Of a stretch of 20,589 bases of DNA, positions 7,610-16,091 are shown in pieces. Position 1 is the first letter of the stretch; every line of letters starts with the position of its first letter. The position numbers and the translations under genes are program-made. The notes below the pieces were generated by a model. It was given only the letters and a program-made list of their open reading frames with translations. It was not told where the DNA came from and did no database searches. The stretch spans positions 1 through 20,589 of the forward strand of contig CALCHM010000047.1 in NCBI GenBank assembly GCA_937901345.1, written 5' to 3'. The DNA comes from an uncultured Prevotella sp. Lineage in GTDB: Bacteria > Bacteroidota > Bacteroidia > Bacteroidales > Bacteroidaceae.

Positions 7610-8188
7610 ATGAAGAAGATTGCCATAATCGCTTGCTTATACATTTTACCAGCCGTGTCGCTATTTGCTCAGAGCGAGGAATTGCCCGTTCAAGAAGTTC
7701 AAAAAGAAGCAAAAGTAGCGCCCGCCATTCCTGCAAAATATGGGTATTTGAGTTACAACCAGGTGTTGGAGAACATGACGGAGTATAAGTTTGCGCAACA
7801 ACAGATGAAGGATCTTCGTGCCAAGTATGAGTCCGAAGCGCAATACAATGAAGCAAGTTTCCGCCGCCAGTTTGCTGAGTATCTTCAGGGGCAAAAGGAG
7901 TTTCCGCAGAGCATTATGCTCAAGCGCCAGCGTGATTTGCAAGAAGCATTAGAGAAGAGTCTCGCCTTCCGTGATGAAGCAGAGCGTCTTCTCAAGCAAG
8001 CAGAAACAGAAATGCTTGCCCCCATCAAGGCGCGTCTTGCTAACGCCATAAAGATGGTTGGTGGCGCTTATAATCTTGACTATATCTACAACGTGGATAC
8101 CAATGCAATGCCTTATGTGAACCCCGCATTGGTTATAGATGTGACAAAGTTGGTGGAACAGCAGTTGCAACCTGCGCAACAACAATAA
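7610..8188 (+). CDS. OmpH/Skp-family periplasmic chaperone
   Basis: This 192-residue protein has a signal peptide (MKKIAIIACLYILPAVSLFA, cleavage predicted after A20) and a mature part that starts with a short beta strand, KYGYLSYNQVLENM. Next comes a long charged coiled coil (about residues 55-145), then a return beta region (IKMVGGAYNLDYIYNVD) that completes the Skp core. Skp-type proteins hold unfolded outer-membrane proteins in the periplasm. The order ompH then murI is common in Bacteroidetes, where bamA and another ompH often lie upstream; they do not here. The C-terminus is Gln-rich (EQQLQPAQQQ). Confidence in the family is high; the in vivo clients are unknown. Confidence 0.9.
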   Translation: MKKIAIIACLYILPAVSLFAQSEELPVQEVQKEAKVAPAIPAKYGYLSYNQVLENMTEYKFAQQQMKDLRAKYESEAQYNEASFRRQFAEYLQGQKEFPQSIMLKRQRDLQEALEKSLAFRDEAERLLKQAETEMLAPIKARLANAIKMVGGAYNLDYIYNVDTNAMPYVNPALVIDVTKLVEQQLQPAQQQ

Positions 8189-8221
8189 GCGGTGTTGGTG
8201 TTTTAGAAATTCAAGAGTTTC

Positions 8222-8302
8222 TCTAGGTTTTCTAGATGCTCTAGAAGTTCTAGACTTTCTAGAAGTTCTAGATATTCTAGACTTTTTAGATATTCTAGGC
8301 GT
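8222..8302. repeat. 9-bp tandem repeat of TCTAGANNT (minisatellite)
   Basis: Nine contiguous 9-bp units fill 8222-8302. Six contain a perfect TCTAGA palindrome (units at 8231, 8240, 8249, 8258, 8267 and 8276). The flanking units read TCTAGG, TTTAGA and TCTAGG. A decayed extension (TTTAGAAAT, TCAAGAGTT) lies just upstream. The array contains in-frame TAG triplets in one frame, so it is not coding. It occupies most of the ompH-murI gap, ending 49 bases before the murI ATG. Confidence 0.93.
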
Positions 8303-8351
8303 TTCACCTTCGCTTCATATCTCTAATTCTCCCAAGTAAAACAATGCTTTC

Positions 8352-9170
8352 ATGCACCCCATCGGTATTTTTGATTCTGGTTATGGCGGTCTGACTATTT
8401 TGAGGCAGATTCGCGAGCGATTGCCCGAGTATGATTACCTCTACTTGGGCGATAATGCGCGTGCGCCGTATGGGTCACATTCTTTTGAGATTGTTTACCG
8501 CTATACGTTACAGGCCGTTGCCGAACTTTTCAATCGGGGATGTGAATTGGTTATTCTTGCTTGCAACACGGCATCTGCAAAAGCCTTGCGCACCATACAG
8601 CAAAATGACCTTCAGCGTTGGGGAAGCGCAAAACGCGTGCTTGGAATTATTCACCCTACGGTCGAGGCGCTGGGCGACTTAACCCAATCGGGGCATATCG
8701 GAATTTTGGCGACACGAGGCACAATTCAATCGCGTTCGTACAATATTGAAATTGCCAAACTCTACCCCGAGATGCAGGTTGTTGGAGAAGCTTGTCCCAT
8801 GTGGGTTCCGTTGGTGGAGAATAACGAACATGAGGGACCTGGTGCCGATTACTTCATCCAGAAACATCTGAATGCCATCATGGCTGCCGATCCGCAGATT
8901 GATACGCTCATCCTTGGTTGTACGCATTACCCCCTTTTGCTAAAAAAACTCCATGAGCATGCCCCCAAAGGTGTGCGCATCGTGCCGCAAGGTAAATACG
9001 TGGCTGCAAGTTTGGATAATTATTTACACCGTCATCCCGAAATGGCCGCACGATGCACAAAGGGTGGCACGTGTCGATTTCTCACAACGGAGAGCGCTGA
9101 AAAGTTCAGCGAAAATGCCTCCCTCTTTCTTCATAGTCCCGTAAAGGGCGAACAAATTCTGTTGCAGTAA
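8352..9170 (+). CDS. murI: Glutamate racemase
   Basis: This 272-residue cytosolic enzyme converts L-glutamate to D-glutamate for peptidoglycan synthesis. The two catalytic cysteines are present: C71 in LACNTAS and C190 in GCTHYP, with H192 next to it. The N-terminal IGIFDSGYGGLTIL holds the D8/S9 substrate loop and GDNARAPYG (33-41) is the usual conserved loop. Length matches the family. The stop overlaps the start of the following lipoprotein gene (TAATG), indicating translational coupling. The gene lacks an obvious promoter of its own and is likely read from the ompH promoter through the 9-bp repeat array. Confidence 0.97.
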   Translation: MHPIGIFDSGYGGLTILRQIRERLPEYDYLYLGDNARAPYGSHSFEIVYRYTLQAVAELFNRGCELVILACNTASAKALRTIQQNDLQRWGSAKRVLGIIHPTVEALGDLTQSGHIGILATRGTIQSRSYNIEIAKLYPEMQVVGEACPMWVPLVENNEHEGPGADYFIQKHLNAIMAADPQIDTLILGCTHYPLLLKKLHEHAPKGVRIVPQGKYVAASLDNYLHRHPEMAARCTKGGTCRFLTTESAEKFSENASLFLHSPVKGEQILLQ

Positions 9171-11092
9171 TGAAACAAACCCGTTACATACTTCTTCTGC
9201 TCCTTTCAATTATCGTTATAGCGTGTGCCAATCCCGGCGCAGGTCCCGATGGTGGACCTTATGACGAGCATCCGCCCTATATTGTGGACATGAGTCCGAA
9301 GTTGGGGCAACCTAATGCAAAGGAAATGAAGGTGCGCATCGTTTTCAACGAAAACATTAAGGTGGAAAATCCCACGGAGAAGGTGACCATCTCGCCCCCG
9401 CAAACAATTACGCCTACCATCAAGTTCAGCGGAAAGAAAATCAGCGTAGAACTCCACGATTCGCTCCTGCCCAACACGACTTATACCATTGACTTCTCAG
9501 ATGCCATTGAGGATAATAACGAAGGAAATCCCTTGGGACAATTTACGTATTATTTCTCTACGGGCGAGCAGGTGGATACGTTAGAAGTGTCGGGGAATAT
9601 ACTTGACGCTTCCAACTTAGAACCCATCAAGGGTATGTTGGTAGGACTTTATGCCGACACCGTTGACTCCGCCTTCACTACTCGCGGATTTGAGCGCTTG
9701 GGCAGAACGGATGCTCAAGGACGCTTCTCCATCAAGGGTGTCACACCAGGTAACTACCGCCTTTATGCCGTAAACGATCAGGACAACAACTTCTACTTTT
9801 CGCAAAAGGGCGAAATGTTGGCATTCTATGACAAGTTGATTGTACCCTCTTGTTACCCTGACGTGCGCCAAGACACCCTTTGGCGCGACACGATTACTTA
9901 TGACACCATTCTGAACGTGCCCTTCACCCACTTTGTACCTGACGATATTGTTTTGATGGCGTTCTTAGAGGATGGGCAGTCACGACATTTCTTGAAGACG
10001 GAGCGCAAAACGCCCGAAGTCTTTACCACATTCTTCACCGCACCTTCAACTCACGTGCCTACCATTAAGGGGCTGAATTTTGATGCCACCGATGCGTTTG
10101 TTGAGAATCGCACGAAGGGCAATGACACGATTCAATATTGGTTGCGCGACACGCTATTGATGCAACAAGATACGCTCCGCTTTGTTTATGCCTATGAAAT
10201 GACGGACGATTCTACCGGAATGAACGTCATTCGTGAAGACACGTTAGAGGTTGTGCCTCGCAAAACGATGAAGAAAATTCGTGAGGAACAAGAAAAAGAA
10301 TTTGAAAAATGGGAAAAGGCGCAGGAAAAGCGTCGCAAAAGGGGTGAAACCGTTGAAGAGAAAATGCCTCCCAAGTTCCTTCCTATTGGTGGACGCCGAA
10401 GCGCCATGATTTCGCCAGTTCAGAATGTTCCCATTGAGTTTGAAGAACCGCTTCTAAGATTCGACACAGCGGCGATTCGCTTGTTGCTTAGCACGTCTGA
10501 CTCAACGAACGTAGAAGTACCTTTCCGCTTGATTCCCGATGCTCACGACATTCGCAACTTTAAGATTATGGGCGAGTGGCGACCGGGTCAGAATTATGAA
10601 GTTCACATTGACTCTGCTGCGGTGGTAGGACTTTCAGGTCGCCATACCGACAAGTTGAAATTCCGCTTTTCTATAGGTACGGATGAAAACTATGGTTCCG
10701 TCTTCTTCCTCTTGCCCGATGCTCCAGAAACGGCAGTAGTGCAATTGTTGAAGGACGATAAGAAGGTAGTTGCCCAAGTGCCGCTTCAAGATCAGCGTGC
10801 TGATTTCTTCTATGTAGAACCCGGCGAATATTATGCGCGCCTCTTTGACGATAGAAATGGAAATGGTGTGTGGGATACGGGCGAATTTGCTACGCTCAAA
10901 CAACCCGAAGCTACCTATTATTTCCCCGAAGCATTCACCGTGCGCGCCAATTGGGATGCTGAAATTACTTGGAAACTCAATGTCGTTTCATTGTTGAAGC
11001 AGAAACCTGAACCCTTGCGAAAGGCAAAGACGAACGATAAAGAAAAGCAAACCGCACGTCAGCGCAATTTGGAACGCGAGAAAAACAAGTAA
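9170..11092 (+). CDS. Big_5 (Ig-like) domain lipoprotein
   Basis: This 640-residue protein begins with a lipoprotein signal peptide: hydrophobic residues 7-18 and the lipobox IVIAC with the lipidated Cys at 19. The following GAGPDGGPYDEHPP segment and SP..G...N are typical of Bacteroidetes lipoproteins with a Big_5 Ig-like domain (about 34-130). A carboxypeptidase-like regulatory or CNA-B-like domain follows (about 137-215, ending GVTPGNYRLYAVNDQD). A highly charged Lys/Glu helix lies at 365-400, and a late segment contains DRNGNGVWDTGEF. The C-terminus is very basic. It is probably anchored in the outer membrane; no function is established for the family. Its start overlaps the murI stop by one base. 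Confidence 0.88.
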   Translation: MKQTRYILLLLLSIIVIACANPGAGPDGGPYDEHPPYIVDMSPKLGQPNAKEMKVRIVFNENIKVENPTEKVTISPPQTITPTIKFSGKKISVELHDSLLPNTTYTIDFSDAIEDNNEGNPLGQFTYYFSTGEQVDTLEVSGNILDASNLEPIKGMLVGLYADTVDSAFTTRGFERLGRTDAQGRFSIKGVTPGNYRLYAVNDQDNNFYFSQKGEMLAFYDKLIVPSCYPDVRQDTLWRDTITYDTILNVPFTHFVPDDIVLMAFLEDGQSRHFLKTERKTPEVFTTFFTAPSTHVPTIKGLNFDATDAFVENRTKGNDTIQYWLRDTLLMQQDTLRFVYAYEMTDDSTGMNVIREDTLEVVPRKTMKKIREEQEKEFEKWEKAQEKRRKRGETVEEKMPPKFLPIGGRRSAMISPVQNVPIEFEEPLLRFDTAAIRLLLSTSDSTNVEVPFRLIPDAHDIRNFKIMGEWRPGQNYEVHIDSAAVVGLSGRHTDKLKFRFSIGTDENYGSVFFLLPDAPETAVVQLLKDDKKVVAQVPLQDQRADFFYVEPGEYYARLFDDRNGNGVWDTGEFATLKQPEATYYFPEAFTVRANWDAEITWKLNVVSLLKQKPEPLRKAKTNDKEKQTARQRNLEREKNK

Positions 11093-11105
11093 ACAAACTC
11101 CTTGA

Positions 11106-11155
11106 CCCGCGCGAGTGTCATTTCATTCCGATTAAGGGACTCTCGCATTGGCGGG
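11106..11155 (+). terminator. Hairpin after the lipoprotein gene (weak terminator candidate)
   Basis: CCCGC (11106-11110) pairs with GCGGG (11151-11155), and 11111-11119 pairs with 11138-11146 with one mismatch, with a 4-base bulge between the two helices. There is no T-run, so termination is uncertain. It begins 14 bases after the lipoprotein stop. Confidence 0.4.
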
Positions 11156-11296
11156 ACGCAATTTGGATTTCTTCTACCCCCCTGCACATTTGCGGGAACG
11201 GATTTGGAAAAATTTTGGCGTCTCGCACGTTTTTGGAGACGTATGAAGCGTTAAAATGCCCACGTCTCTCTCGTCATGACCTGCTTTTTTAAAGTG

Positions 11297-11327
11297 TTGA
11301 AGCAACCGCTTCGTTATGCTATCCTTG
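11297..11327 (+). promoter_or_regulatory. Candidate promoter for the DUF3108-pdxB-mutS unit
   Basis: TTG (11297-11299), then 20 bases, then TATCCTTG (11320-11327) fits the Bacteroidetes pattern with one mismatch in the -7 element. It lies in the 327-base gap 11093-11419. That gap also holds the hairpin at 11106-11155, a small CGTCTC/GAGACG stem at 11219-11241 and the leader hairpin at 11362-11401, and no gene. Confidence 0.4.
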
Positions 11328-11361
11328 AAGTTTAGAATATACCCACAACTTTAATTTATCT

Positions 11362-11401
11362 CGGTGTGTCAAGACGGACTACTGTCTTTCCTGACACACC
11401 G
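11362..11401 (+). promoter_or_regulatory. Leader hairpin just before the DUF3108 start
   Basis: CGGTGTGTCA (11362-11371) pairs perfectly with TGACACACCG (11392-11401). An inner AGAC (11372-11375) pairs with GTCT (11384-11387). The structure ends 18 bases before the ATG and has no T-run, so it is more likely a leader RNA element affecting translation or stability than a terminator. The role is inferred. Confidence 0.5.
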
Positions 11402-11419
11402 TTGCATTCTCTATCTGCT

Positions 11420-12211
11420 ATGAAACACAAACTTCTACTCCTCATTAGCGCTCTGTGTCTCGCCTACGGTGTCAGTGCGCAATGCCCCGTTGAGAATACG
11501 GCATTTCAGAGTGGCGAACATCTGAATTATGACCTCTATTTCAATTGGAAGTTTATTTGGATTAAGGTGGGATCGGCCGAAATGGATATTAAGCAGACAA
11601 CGTATAAGGGGCAGGATGCCTATCGCGCTTATCTCATCACGCGAGGGTCGAAGAAGGCCGACCGCTACTTTGTGATGCGCGACACGCTCACCTCCTACGT
11701 CACCCCCGAGATTGTACCGCTCTTCTACCAAAAGGCGGCCTACGAAGGTGGCACGTATCGCAACGAACTCGTGCATTACAACTATGAAAACGGCAAAGTG
11801 GTGCTCAACCTAAGTTATCAGAAAAACGATAACCCCGTGAGCAAACGCACGGTCAGCGTAAACGAATGCCCCTATGACATGATAAGCATGTTGCTCAAGG
11901 CCCGCTCCTTTGATGGTAGCAAGTTTAAAGTGGGCGACCGCATATCCTTTATGATGGCGGAGGGCAAGCGTTGCGAGCGCCAATACATTGTGTATCGCGG
12001 ACGTGAGAAGTTTACGAACGAGTATACCGATGAAACGTTTGATTGCCTTGTCTTCTCCTTTGTAGAAAAGCAGGGAAAGAAGGAAAAAGACATCGTGACC
12101 TTTTATGTAACTAATGACAAAAATCACCTCCCCGTTCGACTTGACCTGAACCTCAAATTTGGTTCGGCAAAGGCTTTCTTGAAGTCGGCACGAGGTGTCA
12201 GAAATAAGTAA
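11420..12211 (+). CDS. DUF3108 secreted/periplasmic protein
   Basis: This 263-residue protein has an N-terminal signal peptide (hydrophobic LLLLISALCLAYGVSA, cleavage predicted before QCPVEN). The body follows the DUF3108 pattern: AFQSGEHLNYDLYFNWKFIWIKVGSAEM near the N-terminus and NHLPVRLDLNLKFGSAKAFL near the C-terminus. It is a beta-rich exported domain of unknown function, likely periplasmic. The frame extends upstream to a GTG at 11366, but that would place 18 extra residues before the signal peptide and overlap the leader hairpin, so the ATG at 11420 is preferred. The stop overlaps the pdxB start (TAATG). Confidence 0.9.
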   Translation: MKHKLLLLISALCLAYGVSAQCPVENTAFQSGEHLNYDLYFNWKFIWIKVGSAEMDIKQTTYKGQDAYRAYLITRGSKKADRYFVMRDTLTSYVTPEIVPLFYQKAAYEGGTYRNELVHYNYENGKVVLNLSYQKNDNPVSKRTVSVNECPYDMISMLLKARSFDGSKFKVGDRISFMMAEGKRCERQYIVYRGREKFTNEYTDETFDCLVFSFVEKQGKKEKDIVTFYVTNDKNHLPVRLDLNLKFGSAKAFLKSARGVRNK

Positions 12212-13248
12212 TGAAACTCATCATTGACGATAAAATACCGTTCATCCGTGGCGAAGCCGAGAAGCTGGGCGAGGTTGTCTACCTTCCTGGCGCAAAAATC
12301 ACGGCTGCCGATGTGCGTGATGCCGATGTACTTATCACCCGCACCCGCACGCTGTGCAATAAGGAATTGCTCGAAGGTTCAAAGGTGCAATTCATAGCCA
12401 CAGCCACAATAGGTTTTGACCATCTCGACGTGGACTACCTGCGTGAGGCTGGCATTGCTTGGACCAACTGCCCGGGGTGTAATGCAACGAGTGTGGCGCA
12501 ATACGTTGAGACATCCCTCTTGCTTTTAGCGCAAGATGGGAAAATCAATCTCTCGGATTGCACGGTGGGAGTGATAGGTGTGGGCAATGTAGGGCGTCGC
12601 GTTGTAGAGCGTTTGGAAAGCATGGGTTGTCGTGTGTTGCTCAACGACCCTCCACGAGCAGAACAGGAAATAGAGTTTGCTAAGCATGCCGTTTCACTCT
12701 CACAGTTGCAAGATGAATGTGATGTTATCACCATCCATACCCCCCTTATTACTAAGGGTACGCATCCCACGCTCCATCTTGTTGATGCAGATTTTCTCAA
12801 AGGTTTAAAGCGTCGTCCTGTTCTTATCAATGCAGGCCGCGGAGAGGTTGTTGATAGTGCTGCCTTGTGCGCTGCGCTTGATCAAGATGTTGTGAGCGCA
12901 GTCGTTATTGATACGTGGGAAAACGAACCTCATATCCATCGCGACTTACTCCAAAAGGCATATCTTGGAACCCCACATATTGCAGGATATTCGGCAGATG
13001 GTAAAGCGAATGGCACACGTATGGCGCTCCAAGCAGTAGCGCAGCATTTTAAGAAGAACGTAACCTTTGAGGTAATCCCTCCCGCATATCCCGAGGATTA
13101 TTCTTATTACCCCGAAATGGCGGTTGCTCAAGATAATCCCTTGCGTCTTTACAATCCACTTCGCGACAGTGAAGCCCTTAAGGCACACCCCGAAGACTTT
13201 GAAAAACTTCGTGGTGATTATCCCTTGCGTCGCGAACTCCAGAATTAA
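12211..13248 (+). CDS. pdxB: 4-phosphoerythronate dehydrogenase
   Basis: This 345-residue NAD-dependent enzyme oxidises 4-phospho-D-erythronate in the DXP-independent part of de novo pyridoxal 5'-phosphate synthesis. The D-2-hydroxyacid dehydrogenase signature is complete: a GVGNVG nucleotide-binding loop (123-128), catalytic R210 in NAGRGEVVD, E239 in WENEP and H256 in GTPHIAGYS. The N-terminal MKLIIDDKIPFIRG and the ATIGFDHLD segment are PdxB-specific. The protein is somewhat shorter than the roughly 380-residue proteobacterial form, with the reduction in the C-terminal dimerisation domain. It is translationally coupled to the DUF3108 gene, and mutS begins 61 bases after its stop, so a three-gene unit is likely. 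Confidence 0.95.
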   Translation: MKLIIDDKIPFIRGEAEKLGEVVYLPGAKITAADVRDADVLITRTRTLCNKELLEGSKVQFIATATIGFDHLDVDYLREAGIAWTNCPGCNATSVAQYVETSLLLLAQDGKINLSDCTVGVIGVGNVGRRVVERLESMGCRVLLNDPPRAEQEIEFAKHAVSLSQLQDECDVITIHTPLITKGTHPTLHLVDADFLKGLKRRPVLINAGRGEVVDSAALCAALDQDVVSAVVIDTWENEPHIHRDLLQKAYLGTPHIAGYSADGKANGTRMALQAVAQHFKKNVTFEVIPPAYPEDYSYYPEMAVAQDNPLRLYNPLRDSEALKAHPEDFEKLRGDYPLRRELQN

Positions 13249-13309
13249 TTGTCAAACATGAGAGACGTGTATGCTATGTCACACATCTCTCCACTTTAAT
13301 AACTCTCCA

Positions 13310-15931
13310 ATGGCGAAAGAAGAATTAACCCCGATGATGAAGCAGTTTCACGACTTAAAGTCGAAACATCCCGACGCAGTGTTGCTGTTTCGTTGCGGCG
13401 ACTTCTATGAAACCTACTGTGATGATGCCGTGATTGCCGCACAGGTGCTCGGCATCACTTTGACGCGTCGTAACAATGGCAAAAGCACTACGGCTGCACA
13501 GACCGAAATGGCGGGTTTCCCCCATCATGCGCTTGACACGTACTTGCCGCGCCTTGTCAGAGCGGGTTATCGCGTTGCCATTTGCGACCAATTGGAAGAC
13601 CCAAAGTTTGCGAAGAAACTCGTTAAGCGTGGCATTACCGAACTCGTAACTCCAGGCGTGGCGATTGCCGACAATGTGTTGACCAGTCGTGAAAACAACT
13701 TCCTGGCGGCCGTACATTTTGGAAAAACCTCCGTAGGACTTTCCCTTCTTGATATTTCTACAGGCGAATACCTGCTCACAGAGGGTACGCCTGAAACTAT
13801 AGACAAACTTTTAGGTGGTTTTGCGCCCAAGGAAGTGTTGGTGGAGCGCGGACGTAAGGACCGTTTCGTAGGACTTTATGGTGCAAAATTCTTTATCTTT
13901 GAACTTGATGACTGGGCATTCAATGACACTACTGGGCGTGAGAAACTCTTGAAGCACTTTGATGTGAAAAACCTCAAGGGATTTGGTGTGGAGCACTTGC
14001 CAGCGGCAACCGTTGCGGCAGGTGCCATTCTCATCTATCTGGAACAGACACAACACACGCAGGTTTCTCACATCACGCGTCTCCAACCCATCGAGGAAGA
14101 GCGCTTTGTGCGCCTTGATAAATTTACCACGCGCAATTTGGAACTCATTCGCCCCATGAACGAGGGTGGAAAGTCGCTGCTCAACGTCATTGACCATACG
14201 CTCACCCCTATGGGAGCACGTTTGCTCAACCGTTGGGTATTGTTTCCCCTTCGCTCTGTTCGTGAAATCGAAGAGCGCCAAAATGGTGTGGAATGCTTCT
14301 TCCGTCAACCCGATTTTCGCGACCTGTGTCAGCAAGAGTTGGAACGTATTGGCGACTTGGAACGCATCGTTTCGAAAGTTGCCGTTGGGCGTGTCAATCC
14401 TCGAGAAATGCAACAACTGCGTATTGCCCTCGACAGCATTGCCCGACTGAAAGATGCCTGTGCGGATACTACCGATGACTTTATTCGCCAATTAGGACTT
14501 CGCCTGGATTGTTGCGAGGAATTGCGTAGTCGCATTCTTCACGACTTGCGCCTTGACCCACCCGCATTGGTGAATAAGGGAGGTGTGATAGGAAGTGGGG
14601 TGAACGAAGAACTCGATGACTTGCGCGCCATCTCCACTTCAGGAAAGGACTATCTCTTACAGATGCAACAACGCGAGAGTCAGCAGACGGGAATTCCCAG
14701 TTTGAAGATTGGTTTCAACAATGTGTTTGGCTATTATATCGAGGTACGCAATACGTATAAGGACAACGTGCCTGCAGATTGGATTCGCAAGCAAACATTG
14801 GCCCAAGCCGAGCGTTACATTACCCAAGAGTTGAAGGAGTATGAAGAAAAAATCCTCGGTGCTGAGGACCGCATCCTTGCACTAGAAACCCGTCTTTACA
14901 ACGAACTCGCACAATATGCCCTCGGTTTCATTGCCTTGCTTCAACGTAACGCTCGCGCACTCTCTACGCTCGACTGTCTCCACTCATTGGCTCAAGTGGC
15001 CGCATTGCATCGCTATGTGCGCCCCGTGGTTGACGATGGTCTTTCGCTGGATATCGTTTCGGGGCGTCACCCAGTGATTGAAACCCTCATGCCTGTGGGT
15101 GAAGAATACATTGCTAACGATGTGCATCTCGACACGACAGAACAGCAGGTTGTCATTATCACAGGTCCGAATATGGCTGGTAAGTCAGCGCTTTTGCGTC
15201 AGACGGCACTCATCACGTTGCTTGCACAAATAGGTTCTTTTGTTCCTGCCGAGCGTGCTCGTATCGGTGTGGTCGACAAAATCTTCACCCGTGTGGGGGC
15301 CAGTGATAATATTTCCGTAGGCGAAAGTACCTTTATGGTAGAGATGAGTGAGGCTGCGAACATTATGAACAACATCACGGAGCGCTCCTTAGTCTTGTTT
15401 GACGAATTGGGACGCGGCACGAGCACTTACGATGGTATTTCCATCGCGTGGTCTATCGTGGAATACCTTCACGAAAACCCAACGGCACCTGCGCGCACCC
15501 TCTTTGCCACGCACTATCACGAACTCAACGAAATGGAAGAACTTTATCCGCGCGTCAAGAACTACAACGTGTCGGTAAAGGAGTCGGGCAATAAGGTCAT
15601 TTTCCTGCGCAAACTCATGCGCGGCGGTTCGGAACACTCCTTTGGTATTCACGTAGCACGCATGGCGGGAATGCCGCGTAGTATTGTTGACCGTTCAGAA
15701 GTTATATTAAAACAATTAGAGCGTAATCATGCAGGCGGAAGCACAACTGAGGCAGTGGCGCAGATGGCTGAAACGGTGTCATCGGGAAATACGCAACTCT
15801 CGTTCTTCCAATTGGACGACCCCGTGCTGATGCAAATCCGCGACGAACTCCTTCAGGTAGATATCAATAACCTTACGCCCATGGAGGCGTTGAACAAGTT
15901 AGATACGTTGAAGCGAATCGTGAAGGGTTAG
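13310..15931 (+). CDS. mutS: DNA mismatch repair ATPase MutS
   Basis: This 873-residue MutS recognises mispaired bases and starts mismatch repair. The N-terminal mismatch-sensing motif GDFYE holds F32 and E34. The ABC-type ATPase has Walker A GPNMAGKS (619-626) and Walker B FDELGRG (D698, E699), followed by STYDGISIAWS. After GKS the usual Thr is Ala; this variant is, as I recall, common in Bacteroidetes. Near the C-terminus QLSFF (829-833) fits the beta-clamp-binding consensus. The reading frame extends 13 codons upstream to an ATG at 13271, but the ATG at 13310 begins the conserved MAKEELTPMMKQF segment and is preferred. All domains appear intact. No mutL is in the window. Confidence 0.97.
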   Translation: MAKEELTPMMKQFHDLKSKHPDAVLLFRCGDFYETYCDDAVIAAQVLGITLTRRNNGKSTTAAQTEMAGFPHHALDTYLPRLVRAGYRVAICDQLEDPKFAKKLVKRGITELVTPGVAIADNVLTSRENNFLAAVHFGKTSVGLSLLDISTGEYLLTEGTPETIDKLLGGFAPKEVLVERGRKDRFVGLYGAKFFIFELDDWAFNDTTGREKLLKHFDVKNLKGFGVEHLPAATVAAGAILIYLEQTQHTQVSHITRLQPIEEERFVRLDKFTTRNLELIRPMNEGGKSLLNVIDHTLTPMGARLLNRWVLFPLRSVREIEERQNGVECFFRQPDFRDLCQQELERIGDLERIVSKVAVGRVNPREMQQLRIALDSIARLKDACADTTDDFIRQLGLRLDCCEELRSRILHDLRLDPPALVNKGGVIGSGVNEELDDLRAISTSGKDYLLQMQQRESQQTGIPSLKIGFNNVFGYYIEVRNTYKDNVPADWIRKQTLAQAERYITQELKEYEEKILGAEDRILALETRLYNELAQYALGFIALLQRNARALSTLDCLHSLAQVAALHRYVRPVVDDGLSLDIVSGRHPVIETLMPVGEEYIANDVHLDTTEQQVVIITGPNMAGKSALLRQTALITLLAQIGSFVPAERARIGVVDKIFTRVGASDNISVGESTFMVEMSEAANIMNNITERSLVLFDELGRGTSTYDGISIAWSIVEYLHENPTAPARTLFATHYHELNEMEELYPRVKNYNVSVKESGNKVIFLRKLMRGGSEHSFGIHVARMAGMPRSIVDRSEVILKQLERNHAGGSTTEAVAQMAETVSSGNTQLSFFQLDDPVLMQIRDELLQVDINNLTPMEALNKLDTLKRIVKG

Positions 15932-15951
15932 TCGTTAATTTAGTGAGTAGT

Positions 15952-16061
15952 GAGGAGAGAGTAGTGAGTAGTCCTTGCGGCGCAAAAAGTCCAGATAGTG
16001 CGCCAATTCCACGCCATCCGAACATTACCGTGCCGCAAGGACTCCTCACTCCTCTCTCCTC
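15952..16061. repeat. Large imperfect inverted repeat between mutS and radA
   Basis: Thirty-base arms at 15952-15981 and 16032-16061 pair at 28 of 30 positions, enclosing a 50-base spacer. The inner 12 bp (AGTCCTTGCGGC with GCCGCAAGGACT) are perfect. The outer part is purine-rich on the left and pyrimidine-rich on the right. The spacer offers a competing GGCGCA/TGCGCC stem (15979-15984 with 15999-16004). There is no T-run after it, so it is not a typical terminator. A REP/MITE-like element is possible. Confidence 0.8.
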
Positions 16062-16086
16062 TCTCCTCTCTCCCCTCTCCCCCCCA
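16042..16086. repeat. Polypyrimidine tract before radA
   Basis: A C/T-only microsatellite-like stretch built from CTCT and CTCTCCT units, broken by single A bases near 16049, ends in a run of seven C just before the radA ATG at 16092. The left part belongs to the inverted repeat. No ribosome site is visible in it. Confidence 0.75.
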
Positions 16087-16091
16087 TTCTT

